From NCBI RefSeq assembly GCF_020567425.1, contig NZ_JAJCVJ010000002.1, forward strand, positions 1,281,068-1,345,067: a stretch of DNA of 64,000 nucleotides, in the 5' to 3' direction. The number at the start of each line of letters is the position of its first letter. Position 1 is the stretch's first letter. Below, in pieces: positions 55,226 to 63,483 of this stretch. A program made the translations under genes and the position numbers. The notes beneath the pieces are model-generated. The model was not told where the DNA came from. It saw nothing but the letters and a program-made list of their open reading frames with translations, and did no database searches. This stretch comes from Salinirubrum litoreum (GTDB lineage Archaea; Halobacteriota; Halobacteria; Halobacteriales; Haloferacaceae).

Positions 55226-55239
55226 ACGAAACGTTTCGT
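55226..55239. promoter_or_regulatory. 14-bp palindrome upstream of the ABC operon
   Basis: ACGAAACGTTTCGT is perfectly symmetrical. A partial copy ACGAAACGT lies at 55195-55203, next to the GTG start. The palindrome ends about 35 bases upstream of the start, just outside the expected TATA region. This is a suitable place for an oxyanion-responsive regulator to bind. Confidence 0.5.
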
Positions 55240-55319
55240 GGTTACGTACGGTCGTGGTGCTGCGGTGTCGTCGCCGCGGGAGGAGCACGCGACGGCGGCG
55301 GCACGCAGGGGAGCGTCCT

Positions 55320-55480
55320 TTCAGATGCTGAAACCGCCCTGGGGGGTTCATAACCACCCGGTGCTTGAATACTCGTGGTGGGGCACCCCACCGAGGCGAA
55401 GCGTCACTGTCTCGCAGTCCATGGTTTCGGGAGGCAGGGGCCGTCACACCCCTTTCACGGACGACGTACCACCGTCTCAC
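55320..55480 (-). other. structured gene-free segment upstream of the ABC operon
   Basis: The 341-base gap 55192-55532 contains this segment rich in short stems: GGTGGGG-CA-CCCCACC (about 55378-55393), CTTTCAGATGCTGAAA (about 55319-55334), and a GGGGGGTT...AACCACCC pair (about 55342-55360). No frame looks like a gene. It could be a leader RNA of the ABC operon or a remnant of a mobile element. I cannot tell which. Confidence 0.4.
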
Positions 55481-55532
55481 GGCCAGCGACCGCGTCGTCA
55501 CTCACGCGGTCGTGCCGTGCGTCTCTGCCGGG

Positions 55533-55739
55533 TCACTCGCGTCGGAGTCTGAGCGTCCGCGACTCGGTCACGCCGCAACTCGGACAGGTGTGTTCGTAGC
55601 GAACCACGCCGCCGGTCGTGCGCACCCGCCACCCGCCGTCGGTGTCCTCGTGTCCGCAGGAGAGACACCGCGTCTCTCGTCCCTCGTAGTACGCGCGAAG
55701 CCGGTCCAGCGAGGTCGAGCCACGCCTCGGGACTGACAT
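55533..55739 (-). CDS. small zinc-finger protein (HVO_0649-like, 68 aa)
   Basis: A 68-residue protein starting MSVPRRGSTSLDRLRAYYEG. It has CLSCGHEDTDGGW and TCPSCG, one zinc ribbon of two CxxCG knuckles joined by beta strands (VRTTGGVVRYEH). The pattern fits the HVO_0649-type haloarchaeal zinc fingers. Function unknown. Confidence 0.8.
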   Translation of the reverse strand: MSVPRRGSTSLDRLRAYYEGRETRCLSCGHEDTDGGWRVRTTGGVVRYEHTCPSCGVTESRTLRLRRE

Positions 55740-55825
55740 ACGTGAACGTATGACACGCAGTCGCAAAACGGTTTCTCTCGTCTCCTGATCGGTCGCACCC
55801 GGGAGAATCGAGAGACGGGCGTCGG

Positions 55826-56110
55826 TTACTCGCCGAACAGGTCGTCCACGGCGTCGCGGGCCGTGCGAGCGGCCTCGTCGGCGACCGCCTCGGCGTCGGT
55901 GCCGTCGGCGGTCTCGGGCGCGTTGAGGTACACGTCCACGTCGAGTACGCCGTCCTCGAAGGTGACGGTCACGTCGAAGTCGTCGACCTCGGACTGTTTG
56001 TACCGCGCGAAGATGACGCCCTCGGCCGCCTCGGCGGCGGTGCGGACGACCTCTTCGTCGGTCGGGTCACTCGCGTCACCCGACTCGTCGGTGCTGTCGC
56101 CGGTCGTCAT
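55826..56110 (-). CDS. DUF3194 family protein
   Basis: A 94-residue protein with an acidic N-terminus and a compact alpha/beta core (VVRTAAEAAEGVIFARYKQSEVDDFDVTVTF...LDVDVYLNAP). It matches the archaeal DUF3194 family, which is typically found next to prefoldin beta, as here (four bases apart). The role is unknown but the linkage suggests a part in protein folding. Confidence 0.88.
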   Translation of the reverse strand: MTTGDSTDESGDASDPTDEEVVRTAAEAAEGVIFARYKQSEVDDFDVTVTFEDGVLDVDVYLNAPETADGTDAEAVADEAARTARDAVDDLFGE

Positions 56111-56114
56111 CGAC

Positions 56115-56504
56115 TTACGCGCCGCCTGCGCCGCCCGGACCCATCGGGCCGCCGCCGGCACCGCCCTGGAGCATCTGCTGGAGCTCCTGCTGGAGGCTCT
56201 CGAACTGCTCTTCGACGCGCTCCTCCTGTTTGCCGAGCTGCTCGACGCGGATCTCGAGCGTGTCGACCTTGTCCTGGAGGTCGTCGTGGGCCGACTCGTA
56301 GTCGGTCGAGACGAGGAGTTCGCCGACCTCGCGGTACATCTGGGTGTCCTCGTCGATGTCCTCGAGGGCTTCCAGCGCGGACTGCGACTCCGAGAGCGTC
56401 GTCTCGGCCTGCTGTTTCTGTGCGGAGACCTTCTGGGCCGTCTCCTGGAGGTCCTGCAGTTCTTCGAGCTTCTCCTGTGCTTCCGGTGGTAGACTACCCT
56501 GCAT
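56115..56504 (-). CDS. pfdB: prefoldin subunit beta
   Basis: A 129-residue prefoldin beta. The first and last thirds are coiled coils ([19 protein letters not shown] and [19 protein letters not shown]). The beta-hairpin region between them has [14 protein letters not shown]. The tail is Gly-rich. With the alpha subunit it forms a hexamer that holds unfolded proteins. It forms an operon with DUF3194. The ATG at 56504 gives the standard [10 protein letters not shown] start. Confidence 0.95.
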   Translation of the reverse strand: MQGSLPPEAQEKLEELQDLQETAQKVSAQKQQAETTLSESQSALEALEDIDEDTQMYREVGELLVSTDYESAHDDLQDKVDTLEIRVEQLGKQEERVEEQFESLQQELQQMLQGGAGGGPMGPGGAGGA

Positions 56505-56642
56505 GGGCGGTGCGAGGTTTTCCACGGTGAAAAAGGCCCGTATTTACGTCGCGCGCCCGGCTTCGGTGTGTCGTGCCCACTCCGGCGTGAATTCCTCCGG
56601 AACGGTGCTGGTGGTCTCGCTCGACGACCGCCACCGGGTCGC

Positions 56643-57140
56643 TCACTCGTCGGCCAGATACTCGTCCTGCACGGCCACCACCTCGGCCGAGTCGGCACAG
56701 TCGGCGTACCGCGCCAGTGGCTCGGCGTTCAGGTCGAGAAAGGTCTCGCCCCAGGTGAACTTCGCCAGCACCTGCTCGGCCTGTGTGCGTTCCCCGAGGA
56801 TCACCAGTCCCGCCGCGATGGCCTCGACGGTCGTCAGCCGGAACGGCTTGCCGAAGTTCACCGGGTTCGCCGCGACCAGAAACGGTAGCGCGCGGTGTTC
56901 GCCCGCCAGGGAGAACCGCGCCTCGCCGGCCGACTCCCACGAGCAGTCGAGCGCGACGAGTCGCTCCCCGACCGACCGATCCGCCGGCGACAGCGCCTGC
57001 TCGGCGTGCGGGTTCAACACGACTCCGAAGGGCGTCGCCCGGTCCGACCGGTGGAGGGCCGCGAGGTCGTGGCGGGCCAACTTCCGGGCGGTACACTTGT
57101 CGGGGTCGTCGTCGCCCTCGTAGCGCACGTGCAGGTCCAC
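56643..57140 (-). CDS. tsr3: Tsr3-type 16S rRNA aminocarboxypropyltransferase (DUF367)
   Basis: A 165-residue protein of the DUF367/Tsr3 family. Motifs in order: [72 protein letters not shown], and [11 protein letters not shown]. Tsr3 adds the aminocarboxypropyl group from S-adenosylmethionine to a small-subunit rRNA base. The GTG at 57140 is the best start. Confidence 0.92.
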   Translation of the reverse strand: MDLHVRYEGDDDPDKCTARKLARHDLAALHRSDRATPFGVVLNPHAEQALSPADRSVGERLVALDCSWESAGEARFSLAGEHRALPFLVAANPVNFGKPFRLTTVEAIAAGLVILGERTQAEQVLAKFTWGETFLDLNAEPLARYADCADSAEVVAVQDEYLADE

Positions 57141-57257
57141 ACCGAGTGCAGGCGACTCCCGGCCACAAGCGTTGCGGTCGTCGGTCGCGTGGCCACCTGG
57201 ACAGACCCGGAGCCGCCACAGCATCCAAACCGCTGGCCGCCGAACCTCCACCCGACC

Positions 57258-57611
57258 GTGGCTCCCGTGGACCTCGTCGCCGACTACTACCGCGCGCTCG
57301 ACACACACGACTACGACGCCCTGCAGAACGTCCTCGACCCCGGCTTCGTCCAGCACCGCCCGGACCGCCGGTTCGACTCCCGCGAGGCGTTCGTCCGGTT
57401 CGTGCGCGACGACCGCCCCCAGTCCGACACCACCCACCGCGTCCACACCCGTTACGTCCCCGACGCCGAGGCGGACGGAACACCCGACGCGACGGAGGTT
57501 CTCGCACGCGGCGAAGTACTGTCGGCGGAGGGCGACCTGCTCGTCCGGTTCGTGGACCGGTTCCGGATCGTCGCGGGGAGCATCGTCGAACTGGAGACGT
57601 TCACGCGGTGA
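57258..57611 (+). CDS. SnoaL/NTF2-like protein
   Basis: A 117-residue NTF2-fold protein. [36 protein letters not shown] forms the helices and first strand, and [24 protein letters not shown] the last strands. The pattern suits a SnoaL-like protein or small isomerase. The start may be the GTG at 57258 or that at 57267. It is divergent from tsr3. Confidence 0.82.
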   Translation: MAPVDLVADYYRALDTHDYDALQNVLDPGFVQHRPDRRFDSREAFVRFVRDDRPQSDTTHRVHTRYVPDAEADGTPDATEVLARGEVLSAEGDLLVRFVDRFRIVAGSIVELETFTR

Positions 57612-57615
57612 CTCC

Positions 57616-57942
57616 TCAGGCCGTGTCGCCGGGGCCCGCACGCTCGCGGTCGGTAGCCTCGACGAGTCGGTAACCGAGGTAGCCCAGCGCCGCGACGCTC
57701 GACAGGAGGAACGCCCAGGCGAGGACGCCACCGAGAGGGACGCCGAAGCCCAGTTGGAACGTCGAGTTCGCGTAGCCGGCGCCGTGCATCGGGCCGTATC
57801 CGCCGTACATCGGGTGGCCGCCCATCGCGCCCCAGAAGGTGACGCGCCAGAGCGCGCCGAGGACGCCGGCCAACAGCGTGAGGGTGAGTGTCACCACGGC
57901 GACGGTCGCGACGGTTCGTCCGAGTGTGGTTCGGAGAGTCAT
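57616..57942 (-). CDS. hypothetical membrane protein
   Basis: A 108-residue protein. It has an N-terminal helix ([23 protein letters not shown]), then a Gly-, Tyr-, Met- and His-rich loop ([20 protein letters not shown]), then one or two more helices. The loop is of the kind that may bind copper or heme, but this is only a guess. Confidence 0.68.
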   Translation of the reverse strand: MTLRTTLGRTVATVAVVTLTLTLLAGVLGALWRVTFWGAMGGHPMYGGYGPMHGAGYANSTFQLGFGVPLGGVLAWAFLLSSVAALGYLGYRLVEATDRERAGPGDTA

Positions 57943-58030
57943 ACACGGACAGACGCGTCCCACGAGCATACCACCCGGAGACGGTTCTCGGGTGCCGAGA
58001 ATCGCTCGCGGGCCGCCCCGCTCCGAGGGA

Positions 58031-59410
58031 CTACTCCTTCCGGCCGGCACCGACCGCACTCTCGCCGACCGGTTCGTGGCCCTCGATTCGCTCCTTGCCA
58101 CCCATGTACTTCTGGAGCGGTTCCGGCACCGTGACCGTGCCGTCGTCGTTCTGGTAGTACTCGAGGAGAGCGACCATCACGCGCCCGACGGCCGTGCCCG
58201 AGGCGTTGAGCGTGTGCAGGTACTCGGCCGACTCGTGGCGTTCGGGGCGGTAGCGCAGGCCCGCCCGCCGGGCCTGGAAGTCGCGGAAGTTCGAGGCCGA
58301 CGACACTTCGAGCCAGCGACCGCCCTGCTCGGGCCCCTCGTCGCTGTCGGTGCCGGGTGCCCACACCTCGATGTCGTAGGTCTTCGCCGACGCGAACGTC
58401 AGGTCGCCGGTACAGAGGTTCAACACGCGGTACGGGAGGCCGAGTCGGTCGAGCACGGCCTCGGCCTCGCCGACGAGTTCGTCGAGGCGCGCCTCGCTGT
58501 CGTCCGGTTCCACGAAGTTGACGAGTTCGACCTTGTTGAACTGGTGGACCCGCACGATGCCGCGCGTCTCGGTGCCGTGTTCGCCCGCCTCGCGGCGGAA
58601 GTTCGGCGTGTACGCCTGGTGTTTCAGCGGGAGGTCGTCCCGCAGCAGGATGTCGTCGGCGTACATGTTCGTCACCGGCACCTCGGCGGTCGGACAGAGC
58701 CAGAGGTCGTCGTCGTCGTACGCCTCGAACTCGTTGCCGCCGATGCGGTAGGCGTCCTCGTTGAACTTCGGCAACTGGCCGGTGCCCTCCATCGAGGTAC
58801 TCTTGACCGGGATCGGCGGGAACAGGTCGACGTACCCCTGCTCGCGGTGGACCTCCAGCATGAACTGGATCAGCGCGTGTTCGAGCATCGCGCCCTCGCC
58901 TTTCAGGAAGTAGAAGCCCGCGCCGGTCGTCTTCGCGGCCCGCCCCTCGTCGATGATGTCCAACTCCTCGCCCAGATCGTAGTGGGGCGTCACCTCGCTC
59001 GGCAGGTCGCGCAGGTCGTCGAATCCGGTTCTGCGGACCTCCTCGTTGTCCGACTCGTCGTCGCCGACCGGCACGTCCTCGTCCGGGACGTTCGGCAGTT
59101 CGAGCAGGAGGTCGTCGAGTTCGGCCTCTATCTCGTCGGCGCGATCTTCGATCTCGGCGATGCGGGCTTTGAGTTCACCCGACCGGTCGATCGCGTCCTG
59201 TGCCTCCTCGTCTTTGCCCGCCTGTTTCAGTTCGCCGATACGCTGGCTGACCGTGTTGCGCTCGTGGCGGAGGTCGTCGCCCTCACTCTTCAGTTGTCGC
59301 CACTCTGCGTCGAGATCGAGGATGTGGTCGAGGTCCACGTCGTAGCCTCGGGCGTCGAGGCTCTCGCGGACCGTCTCCGGGTTCTCACGGAGGTACTGCC
59401 TGCTCAGCAT
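58031..59410 (-). CDS. serS: seryl-tRNA synthetase
   Basis: A 459-residue class II SerRS of the common (bacterial-type) form. The N-terminal 100 residues make the tRNA-binding coiled-coil arm. Motif 2 reads TPNFRREAGEHGTETRGIVRVHQF and motif 3 GTAVGRVMVALLEYYQ. Other family segments are TAEVPVTN and SSASNFRDFQARR. It charges tRNA-Ser (and tRNA-Sec elsewhere). The ATG at 59410 gives the family start MLSRQYLRENP. Confidence 0.97.
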   Translation of the reverse strand: MLSRQYLRENPETVRESLDARGYDVDLDHILDLDAEWRQLKSEGDDLRHERNTVSQRIGELKQAGKDEEAQDAIDRSGELKARIAEIEDRADEIEAELDDLLLELPNVPDEDVPVGDDESDNEEVRRTGFDDLRDLPSEVTPHYDLGEELDIIDEGRAAKTTGAGFYFLKGEGAMLEHALIQFMLEVHREQGYVDLFPPIPVKSTSMEGTGQLPKFNEDAYRIGGNEFEAYDDDDLWLCPTAEVPVTNMYADDILLRDDLPLKHQAYTPNFRREAGEHGTETRGIVRVHQFNKVELVNFVEPDDSEARLDELVGEAEAVLDRLGLPYRVLNLCTGDLTFASAKTYDIEVWAPGTDSDEGPEQGGRWLEVSSASNFRDFQARRAGLRYRPERHESAEYLHTLNASGTAVGRVMVALLEYYQNDDGTVTVPEPLQKYMGGKERIEGHEPVGESAVGAGRKE

Positions 59411-59607
59411 TTGTCGGCGTTTCACTCGGTCGGGGGAAAACCGTATCGCATCTGTGTGAGAGCGTGGCGAGTACCGAGCGAGCGTGTCGCCGTGGTCCCG
59501 GCGTCCGGATCGCGTCTCACAGCGACACGGCACCGGCCGACCCCGACCGGTCCTGTCTCTCGCGTCACGGTCGGTACTCATTTCCGCGTCCTCACCGTAG
59601 CGATAGC

Positions 59608-59901
59608 ATGAGCAGTCCCTCCGGGCCGGAGGAGTCCGAGCGACGAGACGACGTGGAACGAGCCGACGCGGTCGACCGGTTGGACGAGGTCGACGTCTCC
59701 GAGATGTCCGACGAGGCCGGCGAGAGCGATCGGGACGCCGACCCGGACGAACAGCAGTGGCGCTTCGCCGTCGACGAGGTCGGCGAGGACGCACCGACCC
59801 GCGAGCCACTGGAACCCGAGTCGATCTCGCTGGAGAACGCGCTGTTCGTCGCGGTCGGAGTGCTGTTGACCGTCGGTATCCTCCTCGTCGGCCTCCTGTA
59901 A
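59608..59901 (+). CDS. tail-anchored acidic protein (DUF7312-like)
   Basis: A 97-residue protein. The first about 75 residues are very acidic and polar, with WRFAVDEVGEDAPTREPLEPESISLENA conserved in look. One C-terminal helix (ALFVAVGVLLTVGILLVGLL) would anchor it in the membrane with a cytoplasmic head. I place it with the haloarchaeal DUF7312 group. Function unknown. Confidence 0.75.
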   Translation: MSSPSGPEESERRDDVERADAVDRLDEVDVSEMSDEAGESDRDADPDEQQWRFAVDEVGEDAPTREPLEPESISLENALFVAVGVLLTVGILLVGLL

Positions 59902-59975
59902 GTCCGACCGCCGACCCGCGAGTACGCCGCCCCCACGAGCAAAGCGTTAACAGCGACACAGCCCCAAGGGGCGAT

Positions 59976-60551
59976 ATGGTCACACCCCTCGTGCCCCTGC
60001 AGGGGCTAGCGGACCCCGGGACCCTCTCGCTGTTGCTGGTACTGGCCGGACTCGGCCTGACGCTGGCGGAGGCGTTAGCCCCCGGTGCGCACTTCATCGT
60101 GGTCGGTGTCGCCCTCCTGCTGGCGGGGCTCATCGGCCTGCTGTTCCCGCCGGCCGCCTCGCCGCTGATCGCGGCCGGTCTCGTCCTCGCGTTCGGCGCG
60201 GCGGCGCTGTGGGTCTACCGTGAGTTCGACTTCTACGGCGGCAAAGGCTCCGGACAGACCTCCGACTCCGACTCGCTGAAGGGCAAGACCGGCCGCGTCA
60301 CCGAACGCGTCACCGAGACCGGCGGCCAGATCAAACTCGACTCCGGCGGCTTCAACCCCTACTACTCCGCCCGGTCGGTCCACGGCGAGATCGAAGAAGG
60401 CGACGAGGTGATCGTCGTCGACCCCGGCGGCGGGAACGTCGTCACCGTCGAGTCGATCACCGGCATCGACACCGACGAGATCGACCGCGAACTGGCACGC
60501 GGCCGCCGCGAGGAGCAGCGCGAAGCCGAGACCGAGACCGAACGCGCCTGA
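59976..60551 (+). CDS. NfeD family membrane protein
   Basis: A 191-residue NfeD-like protein. Three helices cover residues about 15-85 (LSLLLVLAGLGLTLAEAL, FIVVGVALLLAGLIGLLF, LIAAGLVLAFGAAALWVYRE). A C-terminal OB-fold domain follows (GKTGRVTERV...YYSARSVHGEIEEGDEVIVV). NfeD proteins usually partner a stomatin/SPFH protein. No such gene is next to it here. Confidence 0.88.
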   Translation: MVTPLVPLQGLADPGTLSLLLVLAGLGLTLAEALAPGAHFIVVGVALLLAGLIGLLFPPAASPLIAAGLVLAFGAAALWVYREFDFYGGKGSGQTSDSDSLKGKTGRVTERVTETGGQIKLDSGGFNPYYSARSVHGEIEEGDEVIVVDPGGGNVVTVESITGIDTDEIDRELARGRREEQREAETETERA

Positions 60552-60650
60552 CCTCACCGACTCTCCGACAGCGCGACGAGCACCTGTCGACATTTCGCCA
60601 CGATCGCGTCCGAATCTGCCCTTTTCACACACTGTAAACGCGGGGGGTGT

Positions 60651-60659
60651 TTTTTATCA
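60651..60659 (+). promoter_or_regulatory. TATA-like box of the TrmB-type gene
   Basis: TTTTTATCA lies about 25 bases before the ATG at 60680, inside GGGGTGTTTTTTATCACTC. It is the clearest AT-rich box in that 128-base intergenic region. Confidence 0.55.
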
Positions 60660-60679
60660 CTCGCTGTCGATGGGGAGGT

Positions 60680-61489
60680 ATGGCGAACCTTCGAGACCTC
60701 GGGTTGTCGGAGTACGAAGCACGGGCCTACCGCGCCTTGCTTCGAACCGGGCCGACAACCGCGAAAGAGTTGTCAAGAGCCAGTGACGTTCCGATGGGTC
60801 GGGTGTACGACGTGTTGAACAGTTTGGAACAGTACAACCTCGTCCGGAGTCAGGCGGCGAGTCGGCCGAAGAAGTACGTCGCCGTCGAACCGGACGCGGC
60901 GCTGGACCGCCTGCTGGACGACAAGAAACGCGAACTGGAGGAGAAGGCCCAGCAGTACGAGAACATCGTCGACGAACTGGTGGACGAACTCGACGCCGCC
61001 GAACCGGTCGACCAGCAGTTCTGGACCGCCGCAGTCGGCCCGGAGGAGACCGTCGACCTCCTGCTCGAACGACTCTCGGCGGCAGACGAGCAGATCGTCA
61101 TGGTCGCCGGGAGCGCCTCCCCGCAGTTCGATCTGGGCGAGGTCAGCGAACTCGTCGTGGAGGGACTGGAGGACGCGCTGTCTCGCGGCGTCACCGTCTC
61201 ACTGCTCATGACGCCGACGATGGTCGAGAGCCTCCCGCGGAGCGTCGGCGAGCGCTACACCAGCCAACTGGCCGACCACCCGGACTTCGACGTACGCATC
61301 GCCGAACCACTCCAGGGGACGTTCAACCTGATCGACGACGTGGAGGTCGTCATCGAGGTGCCGAACCCCCTCGATCCGGGCGAGGCGTTCGCCATGATCG
61401 ACCTGAAGGACCCCGACTTCGCCGCCGACGTGCGGGCGGAGTTCGACCCGCGATGGGAAGCGGCCGAACCGCTGTCGCTGTCGGACTGA
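60680..61489 (+). CDS. TrmB family transcriptional regulator
   Basis: A 269-residue regulator. The N-terminal winged helix of the TrmB type is clear (LGLSEYEARAYRALLRTGPTTAKELSRASDVPMGRVYDVLNSLEQ...). A coiled coil follows (LEEKAQQYENIVDELVDEL), then a phospholipase-D-like or sugar-binding effector domain (EQIVMVAGSASPQFD...GVTVSLLM). TrmB proteins sense sugars and control central carbon genes. The ligand here is unknown. The shadow start at 60647 is rejected for the ATG at 60680. Confidence 0.92.
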   Translation: MANLRDLGLSEYEARAYRALLRTGPTTAKELSRASDVPMGRVYDVLNSLEQYNLVRSQAASRPKKYVAVEPDAALDRLLDDKKRELEEKAQQYENIVDELVDELDAAEPVDQQFWTAAVGPEETVDLLLERLSAADEQIVMVAGSASPQFDLGEVSELVVEGLEDALSRGVTVSLLMTPTMVESLPRSVGERYTSQLADHPDFDVRIAEPLQGTFNLIDDVEVVIEVPNPLDPGEAFAMIDLKDPDFAADVRAEFDPRWEAAEPLSLSD

Positions 61490-61531
61490 GGACGCTCCCA
61501 CCACCGTTCCGGAAAAACGTAGTCGCTCGGC

Positions 61532-62464
61532 TTACCGACCGAGTCGGAGTTCGTCGCGCAACTGCGCGAACGTGACCTCACGCTCGGCGTGGGCGTTGTG
61601 CTGGTGGATCGACTCGTCGTTCGACTGTTTCATCCGGACGACCGCGTCCTCCGGCAGGTGGTCGAACTGCTCGACCACGTCTTCGGCCATCGACCGCACG
61701 CAGTCCTCGACGAACTTCGCGTTCGCGTGGGCGTGGTAGGTCATGTGGTCCTCGTCGGGACGCTTCGCGAGGTTGTAGATACGCGCCGACATCGAGTCGC
61801 GGGCGATGTCGATCACGTCCAGCAGGTTCACGTCCGGCGACCCCTCGCTGGTGATCGTCAGCGTCGCGTGGCCGCGCTGGGAGTGACCCGGCTGAGGCAC
61901 TTCCTCTAAGAACGCCTCGGCCGTCTCCTCGTCGACGCCGAGTTTGTCCAGCGTCTCGCGGGCGCGGGAGGCGGACATCCCCTGCGAGCAGGGACAGACC
62001 GTCATGCCCGTGACCTCGGCCCCGATCTCCTCGTGGGTGCCGTCCTCGGTGGCGACCGCACTGGCGATGATCGTCGCGGTGCTCTGGGTGAGTTTGTCGC
62101 TCGCGGGCGTCTGCTCGCGGGTGACGAGTTCGGCCGTCATCCGGACCTCCGCCTGCGAGGTGTAGTCGTGCTTGTCGAGCAGTCGCTCGGCGGCGTCGCC
62201 GCACACGTCCTCGACGCGGTACGTCGGTTCGCTCGTCGCCGTCTCCAGCGTCTCGTCGATGACCTCCATGTTACGGCTCATGTCGGCCCCCTTGCGCGTC
62301 GCCGGCAGATCCACGAACACCTCGAACTCCGCCATCAACACGATGGGACGCTTCTCGTCGCGGGCGACCTTCACGAGCTTCTCGACGCCTGTGACCCCTA
62401 CCTGACTGAGCCCGACGGTCACGTCGGGCTGGCTTGCCTGTACGTCAGGCAACTGGTGACTCAT
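61532..62464 (-). CDS. mptA: GTP cyclohydrolase MptA (type IV)
   Basis: A 310-residue MptA of the COG1469 family. Metal and active-site motifs are [24 protein letters not shown] and the late [14 protein letters not shown]. It opens GTP to give 7,8-dihydroneopterin 2',3'-cyclic phosphate, the first step of archaeal pterin (folate or methanopterin) synthesis. The ATG at 62464 gives [19 protein letters not shown]. Confidence 0.95.
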   Translation of the reverse strand: MSHQLPDVQASQPDVTVGLSQVGVTGVEKLVKVARDEKRPIVLMAEFEVFVDLPATRKGADMSRNMEVIDETLETATSEPTYRVEDVCGDAAERLLDKHDYTSQAEVRMTAELVTREQTPASDKLTQSTATIIASAVATEDGTHEEIGAEVTGMTVCPCSQGMSASRARETLDKLGVDEETAEAFLEEVPQPGHSQRGHATLTITSEGSPDVNLLDVIDIARDSMSARIYNLAKRPDEDHMTYHAHANAKFVEDCVRSMAEDVVEQFDHLPEDAVVRMKQSNDESIHQHNAHAEREVTFAQLRDELRLGR

Positions 62465-62610
62465 CGAGTAGTGGGTAGGGATGTGCGTGATTATGCGTTT
62501 CGGTAGGCTGTGGCGGCTGCGCCCACCTCACCGAGGTCGTCGGCTTCGAGAATCGTCGTCGTCGGTCGCCGCTTCGCGGTCGGTCGTCGCGTCGACACCG
62601 GGCGGCCGAG

Positions 62611-63030
62611 TCAGGGCCAGTCGTCGCGGGCCTCGGCCTCGAAGGGGTCGTCCGGTTCGCCGGTCTCCGAGAGCGTCCACCCGGCGGCCTCGGCGGCCTG
62701 TTCGAGCGGGAGGAACTCCCAGCCGACCTCGTCGGCCAGCGCGCTGTCCTCGTCGGTCGTCCCGACGAAGACGTGCCGGTCGGTGTCGAACTGCTTCTTG
62801 ACGTTCTCCAGACTCTCCTTCGTCCCGCGCGGCCCGGAGAAGAAGTCCTGCCGGATGCGGTGTTTGCGGGTGAAGTTCGTCACGACGTAGGTCGGTTTCT
62901 CCGAGACGACGCCGACGTACTCGGTCCACTGGCGGGCGTCGTTGAACACTTCGTTCGGGTTCGCCAGCGCCTTCAGTGCCTCCAACTCGAACGCCAGCGT
63001 CATGTCGGCGCTCCCGCCGCTTCCGTCCAT
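62611..63030 (-). CDS. DUF7124-like conserved protein
   Basis: A 139-residue haloarchaeal protein. After a short polar start, MTLAFELEALKALANPNEVFNDARQWTEYVGVV is followed by VVTNFTRKHRIRQDFFSGPRGTKESLENVKKQF and VGTTDEDSALADEVGWEFLPLEQAAEAAGW. The pattern resembles a small Rossmann-like domain with a HAD- or PIN-like helical part. The start may be 63030 or the ATG at 63003. Function unknown. Confidence 0.75.
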   Translation of the reverse strand: MDGSGGSADMTLAFELEALKALANPNEVFNDARQWTEYVGVVSEKPTYVVTNFTRKHRIRQDFFSGPRGTKESLENVKKQFDTDRHVFVGTTDEDSALADEVGWEFLPLEQAAEAAGWTLSETGEPDDPFEAEARDDWP

Positions 63031-63136
63031 ACTCCCTGTTCGGCCTGTCGGGCGCAAAACGGCTTCGGTTCGGTGGGTCCGACGGGACGGCGGTCGGTTC
63101 GACCGAGCGGCCGGGTCGAGCAGTCCGCCGCCCTCG

Positions 63137-63349
63137 TCAGGCGCTCACCTTGAAGTAGCCCGTGAAGACCACCACGTCACCCGGACCGACACGGGTCGAG
63201 GCCTCGGGGCTGAACGCCCGCCCACTGCCGACCGCCGAGGAGATGGCGGTCTGTGTCGGCTCGTCCAACTCGTCGTAGTGGTGGACGGTCGCGTCCGCCG
63301 GGACCGAATCGAGCTGTCGGAGTCTGAAGATCGGGCGTTGGTGTGTCAC
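63137..63349 (-). CDS. small conserved hypothetical protein (70 aa)
   Basis: A 70-residue protein starting at a GTG: THQRPIFRLRQLDSVPADATVHHYDELDEPTQTAIS is its main feature, then PGDVVVFTGYFKV. The VHHYDELD segment recurs in several haloarchaeal hypotheticals. The 5' side has GATATGGATTAAGTC (about 63366), a TATA-like box some 25 bases before the GTG. Function unknown. Confidence 0.7.
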   Translation of the reverse strand: MTHQRPIFRLRQLDSVPADATVHHYDELDEPTQTAISSAVGSGRAFSPEASTRVGPGDVVVFTGYFKVSA

Positions 63350-63483
63350 ACGATACCGAATACCATGATATGGATTAAGTCTTGTTCCACCGGCGAACTG
63401 GACGTGAGAATCGGGAGACGCCGAGTGCAAGTACGTGAAACGGCGGGTGCAGTAGGGGAGACGACGGGGGTCGCGAGAGGCGG

